Shown here piece after piece: positions 1 through 9,274 of a DNA stretch of 64,000 bases. The stretch covers positions 124,001 to 188,000 of the forward strand of contig NZ_JARWAM010000008.1 of assembly GCF_031451695.1 (NCBI RefSeq), in the 5' to 3' direction. The notes below the pieces were generated by a model that was not told the origin of the DNA, ran no database searches, and saw only the letters and a list, made by a program, of their open reading frames with translations. A program made the translations under genes and the position numbers. Positions within the stretch are counted from its first letter, which is position 1. Each line of letters opens with the position of its first letter. The DNA comes from Franzmannia qiaohouensis (GTDB taxonomy: Bacteria; Pseudomonadota; Gammaproteobacteria; Pseudomonadales; Halomonadaceae).

Positions 1-2
1 TC

Positions 3-377
3 ATCATGCATGGCGTGCCCGACCTCAACTGGGCAGGCTTCTACCTGCAGCGCCAGCCGCAGCTGTTGACGCTCGGCCCCTTCCAGGGCCAGCCGGCCTG
101 CAACCCGATTCCCTTCGCCAAGGGCGTATGCGGCGCCGCGGCGCGTAGCCGCCAGACCCAGCGCATCGCCGACGTACACGCCGTGGCCGACCATATCGCC
201 TGCGATGCGGCCTCGCGCTCTGAACTGGTGGTGCCCATCCTTGCCGAAACGCAGCTGTGGGGCGTGCTCGACCTCGACAGCCCGCTGCCGGCACGCTTCA
301 GCGCCGCCGACCAGGCCGGGATCGAGCAGCTGGTCGCGACCTTCGTCGCGCGCAGCGACCTCGCCGCCGCGAGCTAG
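3..377 (+). CDS. msrC: Free methionine-(R)-sulfoxide reductase, C-terminal part (cut by window start)
   Basis: GAF-domain enzyme of the fRMsr family, which reduces free methionine-R-sulfoxide with thioredoxin as reductant in the cytoplasm. The open frame runs in from the left edge, so the true start is outside the window and about 125 residues are visible, against roughly 160 in the family. The visible part has the hallmarks: NWAGFY, then PACNPIPFAKGVCG, then a DVHAVADHIACDA segment, which supply the three family cysteines, followed by SELVVPI and GVLDLDS. The gene ends at a TAG just before the hairpin at 392-423. Identification is by motif recognition and is confident despite truncation. Confidence 0.88.
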   Translation: MMHGVPDLNWAGFYLQRQPQLLTLGPFQGQPACNPIPFAKGVCGAAARSRQTQRIADVHAVADHIACDAASRSELVVPILAETQLWGVLDLDSPLPARFSAADQAGIEQLVATFVARSDLAAAS

Positions 378-387
378 CGGCCGGACG

Positions 388-423
388 CAAAACGGCCCCG
401 CAGCGAATGCGCTACGGGGCCGT
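388..423 (-). terminator. Rho-independent terminator of the tRNA-Val genes
   Basis: A 9-bp perfect stem (392-400 with 415-423) whose loop itself holds a 4-bp AGCG/CGCT helix. Read on the minus strand it is followed by TTTT (389-392), as expected for an intrinsic terminator of the minus-strand tRNA genes. It lies 14 bp after the msrC stop and could also end msrC transcription, although there is no T-run on the plus side. Confidence 0.75.
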
Positions 424-433
424 CTCGGGATTC

Positions 434-510
434 TGGTAGGACCAAGCGGATTTGAACCGCTGACCTCCACGATGTCAACGTGGCGCTCTAACCAACTGAG
501 CTATGGTCCT
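434..510 (-). tRNA. tRNA-Val (anticodon GAC), distal copy
   Basis: 77-nt cloverleaf on the minus strand with encoded CCA. The acceptor stem AGGACCA pairs with TGGTCCT. The anticodon arm is CCACG-TTGACAT-CGTGG, giving anticodon GAC, which reads the GTC/GTT valine codons. The T arm contains GGTTCAAATCC. It is identical to the copy at 554-630 and 43 bp downstream of it, so the two form one transcription unit ending at the 388-423 terminator. Confidence 0.97.
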
Positions 511-553
511 ATTTCGTGACTAGCGTTGCGTACTGCCAATGATGCAGCTGGAT

Positions 554-630
554 TGGTAGGACCAAGCGGATTTGAACCGCTGACCTCCACGATGTCAACG
601 TGGCGCTCTAACCAACTGAGCTATGGTCCT
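554..630 (-). tRNA. tRNA-Val (anticodon GAC), proximal copy
   Basis: Same 77-nt sequence as the neighbouring copy: anticodon GAC in a 7-nt loop closed by CCACG/CGTGG, with CCA encoded. First gene of the pair, about 40 bp downstream of the predicted promoter at 671-698. Confidence 0.97.
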
Positions 631-662
631 GCCGCTTCCCAGCATATGGCTTGCCTGGCAAC

Positions 663-698
663 GGATGCGTATTTTACGCATCCGCCCCGCGAATGCAA
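663..698 (-). promoter_or_regulatory. Predicted promoter of the tRNA-Val pair, overlapped by a palindrome
   Basis: On the minus strand there is a -35 TTGCAT (693-698), a 16-bp spacer and a -10 TAAAAT (671-676). A perfect inverted repeat with 9-bp arms and a 3-bp centre (663-683) sits exactly over the -10. glpK ends at 747 on the same strand, so the hairpin could also act on glpK read-through. There is no T-run on either side, so a simple terminator role is not well supported. Confidence 0.55.
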
Positions 699-746
699 TA
701 GTGGCGTAAAAATTCTTGGCGATCAGCCGCTTGGCGATATACCGCA

Positions 747-2228
747 TCAGGATTTGACGCGCGCCACGGCGTCCTGCCAGCCCTGATAGAGGCGCTCACG
801 CTCGTCGCCGGGCATGCTCGGCTCGAAGGTGCGTTCGCAGCGCCACAGCTCGGCGATCTCGTCCAGGTCGCGGTACCAGCCGATCTGAAGGCCGGCCAGA
901 TATGCAGCGCCCAGTGCCGTGGTCTCGAGCACCGTGGGGCGATCCACCGGCACCCCGAGCATGTCCGCCAGAAACTGCATCAGCCAGTTGTTGCGCACCA
1001 TGCCGCCATCGACCCGCAGCGTGCCGGTATTGGCGGCCATGTCGTCATTCATGCACACCTGCAGATCACGGGTCTGGTAGCAGACTGCCTGGAGGCCGGC
1101 GGCAACGATCTCGGCGATACCGGTATCCCGGGTCAGACCGAAGATCGCCCCGCGCGCCTGGGGATCCCAGTGCGGCGCGCCAAGGCCGGTGAAGGCCGGG
1201 ACCAGGTAGACGTGGTGCCCCTCGCGCGTCTTCTTGGCCAGCGCCTCGGTTTCGGCCGCATCCTGGAACAGCTTGAGCCCGTCACGCAGCCACTGCACCG
1301 TCGCCCCGGCCACGAAGATGCTGCCCTCCATGGCGTAGGTCGGCTTGCCGTTCAGACGGTAGCCCACGGTGGTCAGCAGCCGGTTACGCGAGGTCTCGGC
1401 ACTATCGCCGGTATTGAGGATCATGAAGCAGCCAGTGCCATAGGTGCTCTTGCCCATTCCCGGCTCGAAGCAGGCCTGGCCGAACAGCGCCGCCTGCTGG
1501 TCACCGGCAACACCGGCAATCGGCAGCGCCGCGCCCAGAAACGCCTCCTCGGTGTGGCCGAAGTCGTCGCTGGAATCCTTGACCTCCGGCAGCAGCGAGG
1601 CGGGTATGTCGAACAGCGCCAGCAGCTCGTCATCCCAGCACTGCTGATGAATATTGAACAGCGCGGTGCGCGAGGCGTTGGTGGCATCGGTGGCGTGCAC
1701 CTTGCCGCCGGTGAGACGCCAGATCAGGAAGGTATCGACGGTACCGAAAGCCAGCTCGCCGCGCTCGGCGCGCTCGCGAGCCCCCTCGACGTGCTCCAGC
1801 AGCCAGGCCAGCTTGGTGGCAGAAAAATAGGGATCGATCAGCAGCCCGGTGCGCGACTGCACCAGCGACGTGTGTCCGTCATCGCGCAGCCGCTGGCACA
1901 GGTCGGCGGTGCGCCGATCCTGCCATACGATCGCTCGATGCAGCACCTCGCCGGTGTTGCGATCCCACAGCAGCGTGGTCTCGCGCTGGTTGGTGATGCC
2001 GATCCCCGCCACCTCGTCGGCGCCAATCGCGGCCTGCTCTAGCACCTGGCGGCAGGTCTGCTCGACGCTGCGCCAGATGTCCTCGGCCTCGTGTTCGATC
2101 CAGCCATCCTCGGGAAAATGCTGGGTGAACTCCTGCTGGGCAACCTCGACCACGTTGGCCTGCCGGTCGAACAGAATCGCCCGCGAACTGGTAGTTCCCT
2201 GGTCGATGGCAAGCAGGTAGGCGGGCAT
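747..2228 (-). CDS. glpK: Glycerol kinase
   Basis: Phosphorylates glycerol to sn-glycerol-3-phosphate with ATP in the cytoplasm, the entry step of glycerol catabolism. It is an FGGY-family kinase of 493 residues, the usual length. The N-terminus has the ATPase-fold phosphate motif AIDQGTTSSRAILFD, followed by ITNQRETT and AIVWQDRRT, and near the C-terminus the family block DGGMVRNNWLMQF. The start at 2228 was preferred over an in-frame codon 15 residues upstream: it begins directly at the conserved core (MPAYLLAIDQG) and has a GAGG ribosome site. It is divergent from glpR with a GlpR-like operator between them, so induction by glycerol-3-phosphate is expected. Confidence 0.97.
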   Translation of the reverse strand: MPAYLLAIDQGTTSSRAILFDRQANVVEVAQQEFTQHFPEDGWIEHEAEDIWRSVEQTCRQVLEQAAIGADEVAGIGITNQRETTLLWDRNTGEVLHRAIVWQDRRTADLCQRLRDDGHTSLVQSRTGLLIDPYFSATKLAWLLEHVEGARERAERGELAFGTVDTFLIWRLTGGKVHATDATNASRTALFNIHQQCWDDELLALFDIPASLLPEVKDSSDDFGHTEEAFLGAALPIAGVAGDQQAALFGQACFEPGMGKSTYGTGCFMILNTGDSAETSRNRLLTTVGYRLNGKPTYAMEGSIFVAGATVQWLRDGLKLFQDAAETEALAKKTREGHHVYLVPAFTGLGAPHWDPQARGAIFGLTRDTGIAEIVAAGLQAVCYQTRDLQVCMNDDMAANTGTLRVDGGMVRNNWLMQFLADMLGVPVDRPTVLETTALGAAYLAGLQIGWYRDLDEIAELWRCERTFEPSMPGDERERLYQGWQDAVARVKS

Positions 2229-2274
2229 GGCGAGGTCCTCGATGGTTGATTGATATTTTCGTTTTCGCAGCACT

Positions 2275-2325
2275 AATGTTCGTTTCCGACGATTCGAGAC
2301 TAAACTACTCCCGAGAACGGCTCAA
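2275..2325 (-). promoter_or_regulatory. glpK promoter with GlpR-type operator
   Basis: On the minus strand, TTGAGC (2320-2325), a 17-bp spacer and TAGTCT (2297-2302) make a plausible sigma-70 promoter. Immediately downstream, 2275-2294 reads AATGTTCG TTTC CGACGATT, an interrupted palindrome. Its left half equals the E. coli GlpR half-site as I know it and its right half matches at 6 of 8 positions. A weaker similar sequence (TTTTCGTTTTCG) is at 2256-2267. The operator placed just after the -10 would block glpK initiation, matching repression relieved by glycerol-3-phosphate. Confidence 0.6.
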
Positions 2326-2454
2326 ATCTTTGCCGGTGACTTTCACTTGCACCTTAGTCGAACACAGGCGCCTGGCATGCATCGCCCGACGCGCATGTAT
2401 GATGTTTCAGATCGGCGAAATCACGTAGACTGGCGACAACATCAAGGAGGTCGC

Positions 2455-3213
2455 ATGAATCAGCGGGAACGTCAGGATGCCATCGTGGCACTGGTAAAGC
2501 GCCAGGGATATGCCGCCATCGAGCAGCTCACCAGCCATTTCGATGTCACGCCCCAGACCGTTCGTCGCGACCTCAATGCCCTGGCGGCGGAAGGCCTGAT
2601 CCGCCGCGTGCACGGCGGCGCCGGCCTCGAGTCGAGCACCGTCAACACCTCCTATAGCACGCGCAAGACCCTCAACCTGGATGCCAAGCGCCGTATTGCC
2701 CAGCTGCTGGCCTCCAAGATTCCCGACAACGCCTCGCTGTTCATCAACATCGGCACCAGTAACGAAGTCATCGCCGATGCCCTCGAGCATCACAAGGGGC
2801 TCGAAGTGATCACCAACAACCTCAACGTGGCCGCCGCCCTGCAGCACAAGGAAGACTTCAACGTGATCGTCGCCGGCGGCCAGGTGCGCGCCCGCGACGG
2901 AGGCATCATCGGCGAGGCAACCATCGACTTCATCAATCAGTTCAAGGTCGATTTCGGCATCATCGGCATCAGCGGTATCGACGAAGATGGCTCGCTGCTC
3001 GAGTTCGACTACCAGGAGGTGCGCGTCGCCCAGGCGATCATCCGCAACTCACGGCAGGTCTTCCTGGCCGCCGACCACTCCAAGTTCCACCGCAACCCGG
3101 TAGTACGCCAGGGCAACATTTCCCAGCTCGATGCCCTGTTCACCGATCGTCGACCCTCCGAGACCATCTGCCGGCTGCTGGAGAATCATGACGTTACCCT
3201 GCATATCGCCTGA
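2455..3213 (+). CDS. glpR: DeoR-family glycerol-3-phosphate regulon repressor
   Basis: DNA-binding repressor of glycerol catabolic genes. It is 252 residues, the normal length of the family. The N-terminal DeoR helix-turn-helix covers about residues 1-55 (RQDAIVALVKRQGYAAIEQL, then DVTPQTVRRDLNAL and IRRVHGGA). The C-terminal sugar-phosphate-sensing domain contains FINIGTSNEVIADAL and KVDFGIIGISGID. The start at 2455 is set by a strong AAGGAGG 4 bp upstream; a longer in-frame reading from 2347 lacks this. Its divergent position from glpK and the operator at 2275-2294 support the GlpR assignment over other DeoR proteins. Confidence 0.93.
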   Translation: MNQRERQDAIVALVKRQGYAAIEQLTSHFDVTPQTVRRDLNALAAEGLIRRVHGGAGLESSTVNTSYSTRKTLNLDAKRRIAQLLASKIPDNASLFINIGTSNEVIADALEHHKGLEVITNNLNVAAALQHKEDFNVIVAGGQVRARDGGIIGEATIDFINQFKVDFGIIGISGIDEDGSLLEFDYQEVRVAQAIIRNSRQVFLAADHSKFHRNPVVRQGNISQLDALFTDRRPSETICRLLENHDVTLHIA

Positions 3214-3250
3214 CACCCAGGGCGAGCGCAGCACCTCCCTACGCACGGAA

Positions 3251-3295
3251 CGCCGGCGGCAAGCCAAAGAGGAGGCTTGTCGGCGGATCAGTTCG
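3251..3295. repeat. Dispersed foldable repeat, short copy A
   Basis: Shortened relative of the repeats at 35866-35974 and 48823-48932. It keeps the outer arms (GGCGGCAAGCC at 3255-3265 and GGCTTGTCGGC at 3274-3284) and the GGATCAG tail, but the internal about 60 bp with its inner hairpin is missing. It lies between the convergent glpR and fumC genes; nothing else was recognised between 3214 and 3345. Confidence 0.65.
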
Positions 3296-3345
3296 AGCAG
3301 TGCCGTCTATCTACCTTGGCCTGATGCCATGTTCGCTTGTGAACC

Positions 3346-4725
<1,380 letters not shown>

Positions 4726-4872
4726 GCTCGCCTCCCTGTCGATGCGTGCCTCTAGGACACCTCCCTCTACCATGGTAGCGACCCGTCATGCTTTCAAGTG
4801 ACGGTGGCGCCGGGGATGACAGCGACATAGACTCAAGCCCAGCGATGCAGACACGGACGTAGGAGACAGGCA

Positions 4873-5436
4873 ATGCCCAAGAGTCTGATGAAATACCTGA
4901 TCATCGTCGCCGCCGGTCTGGCCGTCAGCGGCTGCCAGCTGATCGACACCACGCCCGGGCCGCCTCCGGAACGCATCGAAGTCACCGACGTCGGCACCGA
5001 GGCCGAGCGTGACCCTGATGAAGCCCCGCCGCCGGGCCGCGTGGCCCGCGAAGTGGCCTTCCCCGAGGCCGAATACGCGGCGCTGGAGAAGCACGGCAAC
5101 GGCTCTATCAGCGGCCGACTGACCCTCAACACCGCGTCGGGCACGGTGGTCGGTCGCAACAGTCGTGTTTCGGTGGCGCCGGTCACCACCTACTCTGCCG
5201 AAGCCGCCGAGAAGGCGCTGGCCGGACAGGCCGTGGCGCCCGCCGACCCCCGCGCCCAGGCCTATACCCGCCAGGCCAGCACCGACGACGACGGACGCTT
5301 CACCGTCAACGGCCTGCCGGCCGGCGACTACTACGTCTCGGGCAGCGTCACGCCGTCCGACGGCAGGCCGCGTATCATCATCAATCAGGTCAGGCTCAAC
5401 AGCGGCCAGCGCGTCAACGTCAATCTGAGCCGCTGA
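4873..5436 (+). CDS. Lipoprotein with a carboxypeptidase-regulatory-like (Ig-type) domain
   Basis: Predicted 187-residue lipoprotein. A short signal peptide ends in the lipobox AVSGC, with Cys at about residue 21 as lipidation site. A proline- and acid-rich stretch follows, then a small beta domain (NGSISGRLTLNTASGTVVG, then DDDGRFTVNGLPAGDYYVSG) that resembles the carboxypeptidase regulatory-like fold seen in many surface proteins. No catalytic motif is seen. The ribosome site AGGAG lies about 6 bp upstream of the ATG. The gene is convergent with the cytochrome gene and overlaps it by 17 bp. Its function is unknown. Confidence 0.75.
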   Translation: MPKSLMKYLIIVAAGLAVSGCQLIDTTPGPPPERIEVTDVGTEAERDPDEAPPPGRVAREVAFPEAEYAALEKHGNGSISGRLTLNTASGTVVGRNSRVSVAPVTTYSAEAAEKALAGQAVAPADPRAQAYTRQASTDDDGRFTVNGLPAGDYYVSGSVTPSDGRPRIIINQVRLNSGQRVNVNLSR

Positions 5437-5806
5437 GCGCCTCGCCCCCGTCATAGGGTAGCTCGACGCTGATCGCAATCGCCGAGTACCAGGCGGCCAG
5501 ATCGGCGATATCTTCATCGCTCAAGGCAGCGGCGATGATGCTCATCTGGGGGTGCTGACGCGTCCCACTGCGGTAGGCACGCAGTTGAGCTGCCAGATAG
5601 AGGGCACTGTCGCCGGCCAGATGCGGCGCATCCGGCAGCCGACTGAGGCCGTCCAGACCATGACAGGCGGCGCACTGCTGCGCCTTGGTGCGCCCCGCTT
5701 CGGGGCTGGCCGCCAGTGCCGGCAGCGTCAGCAGCATCAGCAGCAGCGCTGCCGGCCAACCGCGGGTGGTTGAGCAAGCGATAGCAGGAGGAGTCAGACA
5801 CATCAT
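5420..5806 (-). CDS. Periplasmic class I cytochrome c
   Basis: 128-residue c-type cytochrome with an N-terminal hydrophobic export signal (PAALLLMLLTLPALAAS). It has one haem site CAACH and a likely distal methionine in HPQMSIIAAAL. The C-terminus has the usual DIADLAAWYSA helix. The start at 5806 (an ATGATG pair) has GGGAG upstream and is preferred over an earlier in-frame codon without a ribosome site. It follows the dehydrogenase at 5872-7161 on the same strand, so it is probably the electron acceptor of that enzyme. A perfect 28-bp palindrome separates the two genes. Confidence 0.85.
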   Translation of the reverse strand: MMCLTPPAIACSTTRGWPAALLLMLLTLPALAASPEAGRTKAQQCAACHGLDGLSRLPDAPHLAGDSALYLAAQLRAYRSGTRQHPQMSIIAAALSDEDIADLAAWYSAIAISVELPYDGGEALSGSD

Positions 5807-5829
5807 TAGCGCTCCCGATAGTTCGTCCA

Positions 5830-5857
5830 GCAATGGCCCCGTGCACGGGGCCATTGC
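5830..5857. repeat. Perfect 28-bp intercistronic palindrome
   Basis: Two 14-nt arms (5830-5843 and 5844-5857, left arm GCAATGGCCCCGTG) are exactly complementary with no loop bases. The palindrome lies between the dehydrogenase stop (5872) and the cytochrome start (5806). No T-run follows on either strand, so it is more likely an mRNA-stabilising or attenuating hairpin, or a protein-binding palindrome, than a terminator. Confidence 0.7.
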
Positions 5858-5871
5858 ATCAGCGATACACC

Positions 5872-7161
5872 TCAGGTCTCGCTCTCAGGGGCCGCTGGGG
5901 AGTCATAGGAGATCCGGTAGATAGCACCGGCGGTATCGTCGGAGACAAGCAGCGATCCGTCAGCCAGTTGGGCAACATCGGCGATCCGCCCGTAGTACTC
6001 GCCGCTACGCTCGTCCAGCCAGCCCTCTGCAAAGGGGATGGTGGCACCACTCGGCCCGCTGCCATCCTCGGCGAAGGGAGTGAACATCACTCTCGCACCC
6101 ACCGGCGTAGAACGGTTCCAGCTGCCCCGTTGAGCGCTGAACAAGCCGCCGCGATACGCTTCGGGAAACATCTCGCCACGGTAGAAGGTCAACCCCAGGT
6201 CCGCCGCATGGGCGACCGTTTCCACCACCGGGAATGTCAGGCCTTCCGGGGGCTCTTCGTCGCGATAGTCGACGGTGCGGGTGTCACCGCCGCCGTACCA
6301 CGGCATGCCGAAGTGCATGCCGGGCTTGGGCGCATGGTTGATCTCACCGGGCGGGATATCGTCACCCATGCCGTCGACCTGATTGTCGGTGAACCACAGC
6401 TCCTCAGTGTCGGGATGGAAGGTGATGCCAACCGAGTTGCGCACTCCTTTGGCGAACACCTCGCGGCGGCTGCCGTCTCGCTCCATGCGCACGATTCCAC
6501 CGATGCCGATCTCCTCATAGAGCTCACGCTTTTCGGCAGGCTGAACGTTGTAGGGCTGGCCCAGCGAGACGTAGAGCTTGTTGTCAGCGCCCAGCGCACA
6601 GACCCGCGCACCGTGATTGAAGCTCTCCTCCTCGACAGGGATCAACTCACCGCTGGGTACCACGATATCTACCGCCACATCGGGCCCCTCGAAGAAGAAC
6701 TCAGCAGCCGGAAATACCAGAACGCGATTGTGTTCGGCCACGTAGAGGAAGCCGTCCGAGGTGAAACAGGGCCCCGGCTGGGTGAAGGAGATCGCCGGTG
6801 CGAAGCGCTTGACCTCGTCGGCGACGCGGTTCTTGGTGCGATCAGTGACCGACCACATGTCGGTCTTGCGGGTGCCGACGAAGACCACCCCGCTGGAGGG
6901 CCCGACGGCCATATGGCGTGCATCGGGCACCACTGCATAGAGCTCGATCCGGAATCCCGGCGGCAGGCGGATACGTTCAAGATTGCGGCGGATGGCATCG
7001 GCCACCTCGCCGTCCTGGGGCACCGTCTGCATGGCCAGCGACTGGCCGGTGGTCTGCATGCCACGCATGCGTTCGAGGGCCTCGTCGCTGGTGGGCTGAG
7101 CCCACGCAGTGGCGGCCCCCAACAACAGTGCCGAGGTGACTGAGACTGCAAGAACTTTCAT
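5872..7161 (-). CDS. Periplasmic PQQ-type sugar dehydrogenase (L-sorbosone dehydrogenase / GSDH-like beta propeller)
   Basis: 429-residue secreted protein with a Sec signal (KVLAVSVTSALLLGAATAWA). The rest reads as a six-bladed beta propeller of the soluble-glucose/sorbosone dehydrogenase family. Typical blocks are LPPGFRIELYAVVPDARHMA, then KGVRNSVGITFHPDTEELWFTDN, then DDIPPGEIN, and near the end RIADVAQLADGSLLVSDD. Members oxidise sugars or aldoses using PQQ in the periplasm; the true substrate cannot be read from sequence. The start at 7161 has an AGAGG site and fits the signal peptide. The linked cytochrome c (5420-5806) is the likely electron acceptor. No PQQ-synthesis genes are in the window. 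Confidence 0.8.
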   Translation of the reverse strand: MKVLAVSVTSALLLGAATAWAQPTSDEALERMRGMQTTGQSLAMQTVPQDGEVADAIRRNLERIRLPPGFRIELYAVVPDARHMAVGPSSGVVFVGTRKTDMWSVTDRTKNRVADEVKRFAPAISFTQPGPCFTSDGFLYVAEHNRVLVFPAAEFFFEGPDVAVDIVVPSGELIPVEEESFNHGARVCALGADNKLYVSLGQPYNVQPAEKRELYEEIGIGGIVRMERDGSRREVFAKGVRNSVGITFHPDTEELWFTDNQVDGMGDDIPPGEINHAPKPGMHFGMPWYGGGDTRTVDYRDEEPPEGLTFPVVETVAHAADLGLTFYRGEMFPEAYRGGLFSAQRGSWNRSTPVGARVMFTPFAEDGSGPSGATIPFAEGWLDERSGEYYGRIADVAQLADGSLLVSDDTAGAIYRISYDSPAAPESET

Positions 7162-7350
7162 GAGGTGATACCTCTGAAGTGGCGACCGCATATCCGGGCG
7201 GTCAGTTGTGGTTCTTATGGTTACCGGTAGTACTTGCTGGGGTCACTCCGAAATACTGCTGTCGCGCACCTCCTGGTGGCATTGCCACGGCAGCCCACAT
7301 TGAATGTAGACCGATTCGGACAACACGGCGTGTAAGAAATAGTCGAGGGG

Positions 7351-8052
7351 CTACCAGCCAAGCGCCTGCTTGACGAAGGGAATGGTCAGCTTGCGCTGGG
7401 CAGAGAGCGAGGCTCGATCCAGGGTGTCCAGGGCGTCGCACATCTCGCCGAGACGCCGCGGGCCACGATGCAGCATGTAGCGCGCCACTTCATCGGGCAG
7501 CTGCATGCCACGCACGCTGGCTCGCAGCTTGAGCGCCGCCAGGCGCTGCTCATCATCGAGCGGGTGGACGTGGAAGGTGGTACCCCAGCTCAGCCGCGAG
7601 GCCAGGTCGGGCAGTGCCACATCGAGCTGGCGCGGCGCCGCCGAGGCGGCGATCACCAGGCATTTGCCGGCATCGCGCAGTCGATTGAAGGCGTGGAACA
7701 GCGCCTCCTCCCAGCGCCGCCGCCCGAGCACCTTGTCAAGGTCATCGATGGCCACCAGGTCGAGACGCTCGGAGTCCTCGAGCATGTGCGGCGGAAAATG
7801 CCCCAACTCAGCGAGTGGCAGGTAGAGGGCGCGCTTGTCGTGATCCGTGGCGGCATGGCAGGCCGCCTGCAGCAGGTGGCTGCGACCTACCCCACTCGCC
7901 CCCCACAGGAACAGGAACGGCTCACCGTGGGGCTGCCACTGGGCACGCAGCGTCTGCACCAGGCTGGCATTGCCAGCCGGCAGGAAATTGGCGAAGGTCG
8001 CATCGTCGCGCAATCCTACACCCAGCGGCAGCTGGGCAGGCCCAGGGCTCAT
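7351..8052 (-). CDS. hda: DnaA regulatory inactivator Hda
   Basis: AAA+ protein that, bound to the DNA clamp, stimulates hydrolysis of DnaA-ATP to restrain re-initiation. It is 233 residues, as usual for Hda. It starts with the clamp-binding-like QLPLGVGL segment and has the Hda-type Walker A GASGVGRSHLL, the Walker B LVAIDDLDKV and the sensor region FNRLRDAGKCLVIAASAAP. It lacks the DnaA DNA-binding domain. Its ATG overlaps the upstream transporter gene by 4 bp (ATGA), so the two are translationally coupled. The 190 bp between 7162 and 7350 show nothing distinctive. Confidence 0.93.
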   Translation of the reverse strand: MSPGPAQLPLGVGLRDDATFANFLPAGNASLVQTLRAQWQPHGEPFLFLWGASGVGRSHLLQAACHAATDHDKRALYLPLAELGHFPPHMLEDSERLDLVAIDDLDKVLGRRRWEEALFHAFNRLRDAGKCLVIAASAAPRQLDVALPDLASRLSWGTTFHVHPLDDEQRLAALKLRASVRGMQLPDEVARYMLHRGPRRLGEMCDALDTLDRASLSAQRKLTIPFVKQALGW

Positions 8053-9125
8053 GGGGGCTCCTCATCACTGTCGCCGTTCCGCGCGGCATCATATAAGGTA
8101 CTGTTTTTGTAGCGTTCCTTGGCTTCTCGCAATAGTACCATGATGACTGCTGCAGCGGGCAGTGCCAGCAGCACGCCGGTGAAGCCGAACAGATTGCCGC
8201 CGGCCAGCACGGCAAAGATCACCGCCACCGGATGCAGGCCGATCTTGTCGCCGAGCAGCTTGGGCTGCAGCACCGTGCTCTCCACCGCCTGACCGGTGCT
8301 GAACACCACCACCACGCCGAGCAGCGCCAGCCAGCTGCCGAACTGGAAGAACGCCACCACCAGCGCCACGCTGATGCCGACGATAAAGCCCAGAAACGGC
8401 ACGATACTCGCCAGGCCGGCCATCAGTCCGATCAGCAGCCCGAAGCGCACGCCCATCACCGTCAGGCCCAGCGCATAGATCGCCCCCAGGCACAGCATCA
8501 CCAGCAGCTGACCGCGCAGGAAGGCCGACAGCACCTCGTCGCAGCGATTCGCCAGCCGCGTCACATCCGGCTCCCACTGGCGCGGCAGCAGGCTGCGGAT
8601 ATTGTGCAGCAGCCGTTCCCAGTCGAGCAGCAGATAGAAGGCCACCACCGGCACCAGCGACAGGTAGGTGATCCAGGTCAGGAAGGCGCGCCCGGAGCGT
8701 CCCACACGGCCCAGAATCTCGGCGGCAGGGCCGGCGGCTTCCTGCCAGTGCTCGGCCAGGGTTTCCTGGACATTGTCTAGCTCACCGCGCAGGTCGTAGC
8801 CGGTCCAGGCCTGTACCTGAGGCGCCAGTGCCGTCTCGAACCACGCGAATATATTCGGCACCACCTCGCCAAACTGACGCGCCTGCTGCACAGTGAGGGG
8901 GATCAGGATCAGCAGGCTGATACCAAGCACCAGAATCAACACCAGAAACACCCCGGTCACCGCCATCGGCCGGGAAAGGCCAAGACGCTGCAGTCGATTG
9001 GCCAGTGGATCCCCTAGGTAGGCGATGATCATCCCGGCGATGAACGGCATCAACATCGACTCTAGCTGCATCAACAGCCACACCAGGCCGGCCGCAACGG
9101 CCAGCAACCACCACTCTCTGCGCAT
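8049..9125 (-). CDS. perM: AI-2E-family (PerM) inner-membrane protein
   Basis: 358-residue integral membrane protein of the AI-2E transporter/PerM superfamily, with two N-terminal helices, a soluble segment (about residues 85-145) and five or six further helices. Typical blocks are MPFIAGMIIAYLGDPLANRL near the N-terminus, then SIVPFLGFIVGI, then TVLQPKLLGDKIGLHPVAVI, a family signature. Roles reported in the family range from signal export to ion/proton antiport, so the substrate is open. Its placement next to hda and opposite purM is common in gammaproteobacteria. Confidence 0.85.
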   Translation of the reverse strand: MRREWWLLAVAAGLVWLLMQLESMLMPFIAGMIIAYLGDPLANRLQRLGLSRPMAVTGVFLVLILVLGISLLILIPLTVQQARQFGEVVPNIFAWFETALAPQVQAWTGYDLRGELDNVQETLAEHWQEAAGPAAEILGRVGRSGRAFLTWITYLSLVPVVAFYLLLDWERLLHNIRSLLPRQWEPDVTRLANRCDEVLSAFLRGQLLVMLCLGAIYALGLTVMGVRFGLLIGLMAGLASIVPFLGFIVGISVALVVAFFQFGSWLALLGVVVVFSTGQAVESTVLQPKLLGDKIGLHPVAVIFAVLAGGNLFGFTGVLLALPAAAVIMVLLREAKERYKNSTLYDAARNGDSDEEPP

Positions 9126-9213
9126 CCTCTACTCCCTGGTGCTGATTCGCCACTCCTGTGGGCGCTACCACATGCATTTGCCACGCACCGGCGGTGCGGG
9201 CGCCGTCAGGTGA

Positions 9214-9222
9214 TGCTACAAT
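9214..9222 (+). promoter_or_regulatory. Extended -10 element for purMN
   Basis: TGCTACAAT at 9214-9222 matches an extended -10 (TGn plus TACAAT). No good -35 is seen 17 bp upstream, consistent with an extended -10 promoter. It is about 53 bp before the purM start. A PurR operator was not recognised. Confidence 0.4.
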
Positions 9223-9274
9223 TCACGCCGCGTTTTCACTCCATCTTTCTCGCCGTATTTCGACAGGATTGGTC

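Noticed and set aside
5833..7143. 436-codon plus-strand frame opposite the dehydrogenase
   Set aside because: Mirror frame; the minus strand has a signal peptide and propeller motifs.
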